Virus record (IMG/VR): IMGVR_UViG_3300046321_000230
Span: 1-46,941 of that record
DNA length: 46,941 nucleotides
Direction: 5' to 3' (one strand)
From: a virus
A program made the position numbers and the translations under genes. The notes below the pieces were generated by a model. That model saw only the letters and a list, made by a program, of their open reading frames with translations. It searched no databases and was not told the origin of the DNA. Positions 40,412-46,941 of the stretch are shown piece after piece (position 1 is the first letter of the stretch; every line of letters begins with the position of its first letter).

Positions 40412-41328
40412 TGATATTCAATTTATCTAAAATAAGAGAGTTAATGAGTGCGGTAGATTTTTACCACGCTTTGTTTGTGGGTAATAATGTAGGTAGAGAC
40501 ACTCTATCTAAGCAAGATAAAAAATTACTCAAATCAAGAGGTGTAGATGTATCTAAATTACCAGAGCAAACAGTTGTTGATTACGCTTATCAATTCGGAA
40601 TCATATCAGAAGCATTGGGTGATGATAGGAGCAAAAATATGGATTTTAATGAATTAAAAAGATTCATAGGTAGCAATAATTATATTCCACTAACTTCGTC
40701 AGAAAAAGAAGCATTAGAATACGTAAAACACCAATTATATTCGGATATAAAAGGTTTGGGAAATAGAGTCAGTAAAGATTTTTCACAAGTAGCAATAGAA
40801 ATTGATCAAAAGCAAAGAGCTAATTATGAAAATATAATTAAACACGAAACAATAAAAGCTATTGAACAACGCAAATCAATAAAAGAATTATCTTCAGAAT
40901 TAGGTCACAAGACTGGGGATTGGGCAAGAGACTTTGATAGAATAGCAGATTACAACATGCACAGCGCATATCAACATGGAATTGCTTCTCAATTATTGAA
41001 ACAATATGGTGATGATGTTAAAGTTTATTATGGGGTATATGATCAAGCTTGCAACCATTGTCAAAAAATATACCTTACAGATGGTATAGAAAGTGAACCA
41101 AAAATATTTAAATTAACAGATGTTATCAAAAATGGTTCAAATATTGGTCGCAAGGTAAAAGATTGGCTTCCCTCCATAAATCCTATACATCCGTGGTGCA
41201 GATGCACATTACATAATTTTCCAGAAAATGGCGTTTGGGATAAAGCTAAAAAACAATTCATTATAGGTAGAAATACATATGGCGTTAATAGAAGATCAAA
41301 AATAAAGACAACAATAACATATAATTAA
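40411..41328 (+). CDS. Phage head morphogenesis protein (SPP1 gp7/MuF-like)
   Basis: 305 aa. The C-terminal domain shows the family pattern: helix ARDFDRIADYNMHSAYQHGI, then the Cys pair ACNHCQKIY (about 212-220) and the final HPWCRCTLHNF (about 259-269). Those four Cys plus His suggest a structural metal site. MuF-like proteins bind portal and are packaged into procapsids in small numbers. Gene order portal / minor proteins / MuF / protease / capsid agrees. Confidence 0.85.
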   Translation: MIFNLSKIRELMSAVDFYHALFVGNNVGRDTLSKQDKKLLKSRGVDVSKLPEQTVVDYAYQFGIISEALGDDRSKNMDFNELKRFIGSNNYIPLTSSEKEALEYVKHQLYSDIKGLGNRVSKDFSQVAIEIDQKQRANYENIIKHETIKAIEQRKSIKELSSELGHKTGDWARDFDRIADYNMHSAYQHGIASQLLKQYGDDVKVYYGVYDQACNHCQKIYLTDGIESEPKIFKLTDVIKNGSNIGRKVKDWLPSINPIHPWCRCTLHNFPENGVWDKAKKQFIIGRNTYGVNRRSKIKTTITYN

Positions 41329-41455
41329 ACAGTTATTAATAACATCTTAAGTGATTATTATTTATTTTGATTTGGTTGATTCTGCTACTGAGAAATTGGT
41401 GGCAGTTTCAATTTTAATCAATTAACAGTTATAAACAATCAAATTAATTTCAATT
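41329..41455 (+). promoter_or_regulatory. Intergenic region with two CAGTTAT motifs (41330-41339, 41426-41435)
   Basis: CAGTTATTAA at 41330 follows the MuF stop codon directly, and CAGTTATAAA at 41426 lies 20 bases before ATG 41456. Two copies before the protease/capsid genes fit the need for high late expression. A weak AAATTG/CAATTT hairpin lies between them. Confidence 0.5.
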
Positions 41456-42937
41456 ATGGAAAAGAATTTCAGATTTTGGATGCCTCTAGATGTTTTGGAA
41501 AAAAGCGGAACAGGCACTGGCGGTGTTGAAAAAATGAAGGTTGGTGGAATCGCATCAACCTCAAAAAAAGATTTAGATGGTGAATCATTGGATCCAAATG
41601 GGTTTGATTTATCTTACTTCAAGAATAAAGGTATAGTTAATTGGAATCACAATAAGTCCCCAGATGCTATAATTGGTGAACCCTCTAGTGTTAAATTAAC
41701 AAAAGAAGGATTATATGTTGAGGCAGAATTATACGCAGATAATCCATTAGCAAAGTCTGTATTTGCATTAGCTCAGACACTACAGAAATCTTCAAAAACA
41801 AGAAGATTAGGATTCTCAATTGAAGGAAAAGCTACAGAGCGTGATCCTGATGATGATTCTAAGGTTTCAAAAGCATTGATAACAAATATAGCATTGACAA
41901 TAAGTCCTAAAAATCCAGACAGTATTGTAAATATAGTTAAGGGTAATTTCAATGAATTATCTGAAGATGATTTGAAGCCTTATTCATTTGATTCAAATTT
42001 TGACGGAGATTTTGAAATTGAAAAGTTAAACAAGCTAGAAAAAGCACTGAATACTTCAGATGAAGATTCAGGTAAGCCTCTGATTAAAGAGAGTGTTGAG
42101 GGTAATGTCAAGAATCAAATTGACGACGAAGAGGAAGAGGAAGAGGAAGATGATGACAAGATCATTAAAAAACCAAAGACATTATCTAAAAGTGAAGTTA
42201 TAAGCAGCTTGATGAAAATAGATTCAGTTATTACATTTGAAAAAGCAACAGGATACGTTGAAATACTAAATAATCTAGAGATGGCAAAAGACGACAAAAC
42301 AAACATTACTTCAGAAACACTTGAAAAAGCGTTGGGAGTTTTAGGATTGAAAAAATCCAATGACAAAGATGTTGATAACACAAAAGATGAATCAGCAGAA
42401 GGAGACATCAAAAAAGCAGCGAAGACCGATGCTGATGACTCCGATGATGTTGATGATTCTGATGAAGAAGAAGATAATGATGATTTTAAAAATTTGAAAA
42501 AATCAATTGATTTGATTGCATCTGAAAACATTGAAATGTTTAAAGGCGTTGGAACTTTATTGAAAGGTATTTATGATTTACAGGTTGAAAATAAATCTGA
42601 AATCGCTGATTTAAAGCAAGATAACTTTGATTTAAAGAAATCATTAGAAGAATTTGGAGGTCAACCAATAATTGGTAGAAAATCTACAACTAGACCATTA
42701 TCTAAATCTTTTGAAAAAGGGTTTGGAAACGAAAATGACAATCAACAAACTGGTAATATTTTAAGCGTTTCTCAAAACAAACCACAAGTGTTATCATTAT
42801 TGGATAATATGGCTTTTGAAAAAGGATTTAATCCAGAACTTGCAAAAGCAATGACTGTATTTGAATCAAGTGGGCACTTATCTGCAGAAGTTGCTCAATT
42901 AATCAAATCTGAGAAGAATATCACATTGGTTAAGTAA
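41456..42937 (+). CDS. Prohead protease fused to scaffold domain, 493 aa
   Basis: The N-terminal 165 residues resemble phage prohead proteases: DLDGESLDPNGFDLSYF, a catalytic-type His in VNWNHNKSPDAIIGE (about 61-75) and Ser in RRLGFSIEG (about 116-124). The remaining two thirds are acidic and helical, with runs of Glu and Asp (about 222-235 and 325-350), typical of a scaffold that is cleaved and leaves the capsid. The C-terminus (FNPELAKAMTVFESSGHLS) may bind the capsid protein. Fusion of protease and scaffold is known in other phages. Confidence 0.8.
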   Translation: MEKNFRFWMPLDVLEKSGTGTGGVEKMKVGGIASTSKKDLDGESLDPNGFDLSYFKNKGIVNWNHNKSPDAIIGEPSSVKLTKEGLYVEAELYADNPLAKSVFALAQTLQKSSKTRRLGFSIEGKATERDPDDDSKVSKALITNIALTISPKNPDSIVNIVKGNFNELSEDDLKPYSFDSNFDGDFEIEKLNKLEKALNTSDEDSGKPLIKESVEGNVKNQIDDEEEEEEEDDDKIIKKPKTLSKSEVISSLMKIDSVITFEKATGYVEILNNLEMAKDDKTNITSETLEKALGVLGLKKSNDKDVDNTKDESAEGDIKKAAKTDADDSDDVDDSDEEEDNDDFKNLKKSIDLIASENIEMFKGVGTLLKGIYDLQVENKSEIADLKQDNFDLKKSLEEFGGQPIIGRKSTTRPLSKSFEKGFGNENDNQQTGNILSVSQNKPQVLSLLDNMAFEKGFNPELAKAMTVFESSGHLSAEVAQLIKSEKNITLVK

Positions 42938-42985
42938 TCAATCAAGCAACAATAAAAACAAGTATTAATATTAAAAATAATTCAT

Positions 42986-44461
42986 ATGATTAATCTTTCA
43001 GATTACCAATTAGGACTTGATAATCAAGTTATGTTTGGTGGTCAAACTTCTCCTGAAGATTTAGACAACCTTAACAAAGCACTTTCTGCGGGGTCAATTA
43101 CAGGTAGAGAGACCACTAATTTGACCACAGCAAGTGGTTCGCCATTAAAAGTTGAAAGTTTGGAGAAGACATTGAAAGTGTTGACTCATTCTGAACAAGA
43201 TGTTGTTTTTTGGAAAAATATTCCAAAAATGGCTGCTTTCAACACCGTTGAAGAGTACAATCAATTGACCTCTTATGGTCAAGAGCGTGGAGGATTCAAC
43301 AATGAAGGTGAATTGCCAGTAGAAGAAGATTCTACATATGTAAGACGTGCTCAACACGTTAAATTCTTAGGTATCACTAAATCTGTAACTCATCCTATGA
43401 CATTGGTGAATACCATGATTGGTAACGCTATCGATAGAGAGGTTAAGAATGGTACTCTTTGGATTTTACGTAAATTAGATAAGGCATTATTTTCTGGTGA
43501 TGCATCTATTATTCCGCAAGAGTTCAATGGCTTATTGACTCAACACAAGCAAAACGATGCATTCTTAACACTTGATGATTATTACAACTCTGAAGTTGTA
43601 ATCGATTTAAGAGGTTCAGCACTTACTGAAGAAGCGATTGAAGATGCTGCAAATGGAATCGTGCAAAATTTCGGTGTAGGTACTGATCTTTATGCTCCGC
43701 CAAAAGTATTGTCTGATTTTGTGAAAAATTTCTACGGAAACAAATTCATTCAGCCGAATACACAAGCATTAAGCAATGGCGTAATGGGTCAAAGAGTAAA
43801 ATCTTTCGAATCTCAATTTGGTAACATCAATTTGAACCATGATATCTTCATGAATCAAGCTGCAAGCAAAAAACAAGGTGCTCCAAGCACTAGTGCAAAT
43901 GCTCCTGCTGCACCAACTGCTGTAGGTGTTACTCCAGTGGCGTCTGACGCTTCATCTAAATTTAATGCAACTACTGCTGGAAATTACTTCTACGCTGTTT
44001 GTGCTATAAATAGATATGGAGAGAGTGCACTCACTGTACTTAATGGTGCTGCTGCTGCAATAGTTGCTGGAGGTTCTGCTGATTTAGAATTCACAGATAC
44101 CGCTTCAATAAATGCTTCGACTGGTTTTAAAATCTATATCAGTCAAAAGAATGCTGCTTCTGCTGCAGCCTCAATCTTCTATCCTCTTTTTGATATTTCA
44201 AAAACTGAAATGGTTGCAGGATACGATGGTGGTGTAGCTGGAAAAGTTAGAGATCGAAATAGAATCATTGGCAATACTAATGTTTCATTCTTGATCCAAC
44301 AAGATGATGAAGTGTTATCATTCAAGCAATTAGCACCATTAATGAAAATGGATTTAGCTGTAACTGGTCCAGCATTCAGATTTATGATGTTAATGTATGG
44401 TACTCCATTCTTATACGCACCTAAAAAGATGGTTAAATTCATCAACATCGGGTCGTTGTAA
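42986..44461 (+). CDS. Major capsid protein (HK97-fold) with inserted Ig/FN3-like domain
   Basis: 491 aa, immediately after the protease-scaffold gene. N-terminal arm and E-loop-like region (SYGQERGGFNNEGELPVEED), then HVKFLGITKSVTHPMTLV and RKLDKALFSGD, typical of this capsid group. Residues about 300-405 (APAAPTAVGVTPVASDASS ... AGNYFYAVCAINRYGESALT ... GFKIYISQK) form an inserted Ig/fibronectin-like domain, probably exposed on the capsid surface. The C-terminal part (QLAPLMKMDLAVTGPAFRF) returns to the capsid core. Followed by a strong terminator. Confidence 0.88.
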   Translation: MINLSDYQLGLDNQVMFGGQTSPEDLDNLNKALSAGSITGRETTNLTTASGSPLKVESLEKTLKVLTHSEQDVVFWKNIPKMAAFNTVEEYNQLTSYGQERGGFNNEGELPVEEDSTYVRRAQHVKFLGITKSVTHPMTLVNTMIGNAIDREVKNGTLWILRKLDKALFSGDASIIPQEFNGLLTQHKQNDAFLTLDDYYNSEVVIDLRGSALTEEAIEDAANGIVQNFGVGTDLYAPPKVLSDFVKNFYGNKFIQPNTQALSNGVMGQRVKSFESQFGNINLNHDIFMNQAASKKQGAPSTSANAPAAPTAVGVTPVASDASSKFNATTAGNYFYAVCAINRYGESALTVLNGAAAAIVAGGSADLEFTDTASINASTGFKIYISQKNAASAAASIFYPLFDISKTEMVAGYDGGVAGKVRDRNRIIGNTNVSFLIQQDDEVLSFKQLAPLMKMDLAVTGPAFRFMMLMYGTPFLYAPKKMVKFINIGSL

Positions 44462-44487
44462 TTGAATAAATATAGGTTAATTATTAA

Positions 44488-44533
44488 AAATGGTTGGATT
44501 AGGATATATTTCTATCCAACCATTTATTCTTTT
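44488..44533 (+). terminator. Rho-independent terminator after capsid gene
   Basis: A 12-bp perfect stem AAATGGTTGGAT/ATCCAACCATTT with a 14-base loop, then ATTCTTTT. It would limit transcription past the capsid gene. Confidence 0.85.
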
Positions 44534-44558
44534 AAAAAACAATTAAATCAAATAAATT

Positions 44559-44924
44559 ATGTTATTAAGAACAAAAATCAGAACAATGTTTGGTAAAGCT
44601 ATAATTTTACCAAAAATAGGTGAAGTTGAGATCAGTGAACAAGGAACAATTGAAGTTGAAGATTCAATTGCTTCACTATTATTAGACGGTGATAATTGGG
44701 AGCAAATTGAGCAATCCGAAAACGAAGATGAAAATGAAGATGCTCCAGATGAAGATGGCGACGAGGATGAGGAGGCTGACAATGTAGAATTATCTTCCAA
44801 AATAGATTCAATGTCTTTAGAAGATATGCTATTATTAGCAAAAGAAGCAAACTTAAAAGGATTTAATTTATTTTCTAAAGACGCAAGTAAAATGAGAATA
44901 TTCTTGAAAAAGAAATTACAATAA
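44559..44924 (+). CDS. Acidic head-related protein, 121 aa
   Basis: A small N-terminal beta region (KAIILPKIGEVEISEQGTIE), then a very acidic linker (residues about 48-75, nearly all Glu/Asp) and a C-terminal LEM/SAP-like helix pair (SLEDMLLLAKEANLKGFNLF). Located between capsid and head-tail connector genes. Possibly a head-completion or DNA-contact protein; not recognised by family. Confidence 0.65.
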   Translation: MLLRTKIRTMFGKAIILPKIGEVEISEQGTIEVEDSIASLLLDGDNWEQIEQSENEDENEDAPDEDGDEDEEADNVELSSKIDSMSLEDMLLLAKEANLKGFNLFSKDASKMRIFLKKKLQ

Positions 44925-44951
44925 CAGGAATCCAAATAACACCCGACCAAA

Positions 44952-45767
44952 ATGGCAGAAGTTGTTATAAATACACCGATGACTTGGAATAATTCTTTGC
45001 AGGATGTATCCAAGTCATTAGTTTTTTCAGTAAGTGAGTTCAAAGATCAATTTCTTTGGGGGATACCATTATGTAATCCAGTAACTGGACAAAAGATAAG
45101 TGATGATATGTTCAAGCAAAAGTTATTATCATCTCAACACTTTGTTGAAGAATACTTAGGAGTAAAATTATTCAAGCAAATAATTTTAGAAAACAAAGAC
45201 TTTGTAAGAGACGAATATCTACAATGGGGATTTATAAAAACATCATTTCAAATAAATGAACCATTAGAATTGACAGGTAATCTTAATAATCAAGAGCAAA
45301 TAAAATGGCCAAAAGAATGGTTATCAACTAAACAATCATCTGATAATATGAGATTTCCTCAATTATATATTATGCCAAACGGTGAGAATAATTCTGTAAC
45401 TACATTTTTAGGGACAACAACCAATCAATTTTTCAACACGCAACACGCAAGAATAATACCTAATTATTGGAAAATTAAATATTGTACTGGATTTGACAAA
45501 ATACCAGCTGACTTGATTGAAACAATAGGTAAAATAGCCACTGTTTCCATACTTCCAGTAATAGAAATGTCAATAGGTGGAGTTGGTGGTGGAATGTTTG
45601 GATTAGCTTCTCAAAGTTTATCTTTAGATGGATTGTCTCAAAGTGTAAGTAAATCCAATGGTGGGAATATATTTCAGTCCAGATTAAAACAATATGGTGA
45701 TGAATTATTAAAAGATTTAGCAAGATTACGTTCAATATATGTTGGTATAAGATTTGATGTAATGTAA
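44952..45767 (+). CDS. Head-tail connector (adaptor) protein, 271 aa
   Basis: Begins with FSVSEFKDQFLWGIPL and SSQHFVEEYLGVKLFKQII, the helix pair typical of connector proteins that sit below the portal. GFDKIPADLIETIGKIA is the usual following helix, and an FGLASQSLSLDGLSQSV loop and YGDELLKDLARLRSIYVG complete the pattern. Position after capsid fits. Confidence 0.7.
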   Translation: MAEVVINTPMTWNNSLQDVSKSLVFSVSEFKDQFLWGIPLCNPVTGQKISDDMFKQKLLSSQHFVEEYLGVKLFKQIILENKDFVRDEYLQWGFIKTSFQINEPLELTGNLNNQEQIKWPKEWLSTKQSSDNMRFPQLYIMPNGENNSVTTFLGTTTNQFFNTQHARIIPNYWKIKYCTGFDKIPADLIETIGKIATVSILPVIEMSIGGVGGGMFGLASQSLSLDGLSQSVSKSNGGNIFQSRLKQYGDELLKDLARLRSIYVGIRFDVM

Positions 45768-45768
45768 T

Positions 45769-46596
45769 ATGGAAAATGGACACAAAAAACCTATAATATC
45801 TAAAACTCCAGAAGATATAGGTAATCCTCAAGCTAATTGGGATAGGAAGAAATTTGACGACTTGATATTTGACAAGGGTTATAAGTGTCACATAGAAAGA
45901 GCATTGAAGTGTCCTTGTACTAATGAAGTAAGTGGTCAAGCAGATTCAGATTGCTTAAATTGTTTAGGTAGTGGTTGGTTTTTTATAGACAAAACAGAAA
46001 CAGTGGTAGTTTGTACTTCCATGTCTAGTAGAAGTAAGTATGAAAATTGGTCTGAATCGAACTCAGGAACAGTAAGCGTATCTAGCAGAGCACAAGACAA
46101 ACTTGGATTCATGGATAGAATAACCTTAATTGAACTTGAAAGTTGGTTTTCACAAACCTTAAGATTAAAAACGAGTTTAACTAAGCAAACTAAATTATTT
46201 TCATTTTTAATATACAATCCAATTTCAATATTTCAAGTTTATTTGTTTATAGATTCACAAACTCCACTAAAACCACTTAGAACTTGCGACTATATAATAG
46301 ATGGTAATAAAATAGTATTAGAAAAATCTATTATACAAAGTTACATAAACATTGAAAATCCTAAAATAACAATAAGATACACTCATAACCCAACGTATCA
46401 TGTAATTGATGTGAACAGAGATTTAATAAAACAAAAATCTATTGTCGATTGTAACAATGATAGCGGTTCAATTAATTTTCCACTGAATTGTATTGGTAAA
46501 AGAGCGCACTACATATTAGATAATCCAAACTTCAATGGCGATGGAGTGTTTGATAATACAAATTATCAAAAGAAAGTAAATAATTACGACATATAA
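45769..46596 (+). CDS. Neck/head-tail joining protein with Cys cluster, 275 aa
   Basis: N-terminal Cys-rich segment CPCTNEVSGQADSDCLNC then LGSGW (about residues 47-69) looks like a zinc-binding knot seen in neck proteins of similar phages. The rest is beta-rich (ELESWFSQTLRL, NPKITIRYTHNPTYHVIDV). One base separates it from the connector gene. Likely a stopper or neck protein, by context. Confidence 0.6.
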   Translation: MENGHKKPIISKTPEDIGNPQANWDRKKFDDLIFDKGYKCHIERALKCPCTNEVSGQADSDCLNCLGSGWFFIDKTETVVVCTSMSSRSKYENWSESNSGTVSVSSRAQDKLGFMDRITLIELESWFSQTLRLKTSLTKQTKLFSFLIYNPISIFQVYLFIDSQTPLKPLRTCDYIIDGNKIVLEKSIIQSYINIENPKITIRYTHNPTYHVIDVNRDLIKQKSIVDCNNDSGSINFPLNCIGKRAHYILDNPNFNGDGVFDNTNYQKKVNNYDI

Positions 46597-46610
46597 ATCA
46601 ATTCAAAATA

Positions 46611-46941
46611 ATGTCTCCAATTAATATAAATTTCGATTTAAGCGATGTAATAAGCGAATTTAGCATGAATACTGATCAAGTTAATCAGATAAGTAATTCA
46701 GTATCTAAAGCATTGACATTGGAAATACATAGAAATTGGATTGAGGCTGCAAAAAGAGATTTAAAATCAACAAGGAACGGATACATAAGAGGGTTGATAA
46801 TTGCAGAAGAAGGCATTCACGCTAATACAATAACATTGACAGGTAAGTTCAATAATATGCTTGAAAATGGAGTTGGAGCATTTGACATGAAGCAAGGTAT
46901 GATGAAATCTGCTAAAGTTAAATATACAAAAACTGGAGGTT
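46611..46941 (+). CDS. Tail/neck completion protein (partial, 3' end missing)
   Basis: ATG 46611; at least 110 codons before the window ends. HRNWIEAAKRDLKSTRNGYI followed by GLIIAEEGI and KFNNMLENGVGAFDM recalls the HK97 gp10-like tail-completion family (an amphipathic helix with W and a Y-x-x-(G/S) loop, then a beta sheet). The gene order connector / neck / completion supports it. The C-terminus is cut by the window edge. Confidence 0.6.
   Translation, partial: MSPININFDLSDVISEFSMNTDQVNQISNSVSKALTLEIHRNWIEAAKRDLKSTRNGYIRGLIIAEEGIHANTITLTGKFNNMLENGVGAFDMKQGMMKSAKVKYTKTGG

Noticed and set aside
42223-42232. CAGTTATTAC inside the scaffold gene
   Set aside because: Within coding sequence, in frame with a conserved-looking protein segment and not near a start codon; treated as chance.
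42115-42531. Minus-strand 138-aa Ser-rich ORF
   Set aside because: Shadow of the acidic GAA/GAT-rich scaffold region; Ser runs are the reverse complement of Asp/Glu codons.
44543-45043. Minus-strand 166-aa Ser-rich ORF
   Set aside because: Antisense of the acidic 121-aa protein gene and the start of the connector gene.

Overview
The window is a stretch of a tailed-bacteriophage genome, AT-rich, with nearly all genes on the + strand and packed with short overlaps. Start codons are preceded by A-rich tracts rather than Shine-Dalgarno sequences, stops follow the standard code, and the tmRNA elements resemble the Bacteroidetes form. I infer a virus of a Bacteroidota (Flavobacteriia-like) host. 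The genome is not closed: a gene is cut at each end.

Layout. 1-170: repeat-rich end of a Gln-rich protein. 239-8575: small accessory genes, including dCTP deaminase, a signal-peptide/beta-barrel-like exported protein, a possible small terminase, a double Myb/SANT protein and dUTPase. 8688-9896: a 1.2 kb RNA region with a normal tRNA-Met(CAT), three tRNA-like genes with abnormal anticodon arms, and the two halves of a tmRNA in permuted order (3' acceptor half upstream, 5'/tag half downstream). 9920-12688: small genes and a DEDDh exonuclease. 12764-24591: large terminase, tail-fibre and other virion proteins, a secreted protein, a 1287-residue beta-helix tail protein, holin-like proteins and an L-alanyl-D-glutamate peptidase. 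24785-30411: AAA ATPase, a DUF6011-like zinc protein, a Spo11/Topo VI-A-like TOPRIM protein and a P-loop kinase. 30473-34588: a GIY-YIG homing endonuclease, then a class II glutamine amidotransferase, an amino acid:DNA transferase-like protein, an FkbM methyltransferase and an alpha-glutamyl/putrescinyl-thymine pyrophosphorylase-like protein. 34626-46941: portal, minor virion proteins, MuF-like protein, protease-scaffold fusion, major capsid protein and head-tail joining proteins.

How it works together. dCTP deaminase and dUTPase make dUMP, the precursor of 5-hydroxymethyl-dUMP. The P-loop kinase, the transferase-like protein, the pyrophosphorylase-like protein, the amidotransferase and the methyltransferase then look like a post-replicative thymidine hypermodification pathway. 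The dUMP hydroxymethylase this needs is not in the window. Transcription appears to be divided by many intrinsic terminators and by three recurrent upstream elements: CAGTTATTAA-type motifs before virion and lysis genes, a 121-bp perfect duplicate before two early-type genes, and a 24-bp element shared by the possible small-terminase gene and the large-terminase gene.

The strongest candidates for something undescribed are the permuted phage tmRNA with its anticodon-defective tRNA-like neighbours, and the hypermodification cluster. All functional statements come from reading motifs by eye; no database search was run.
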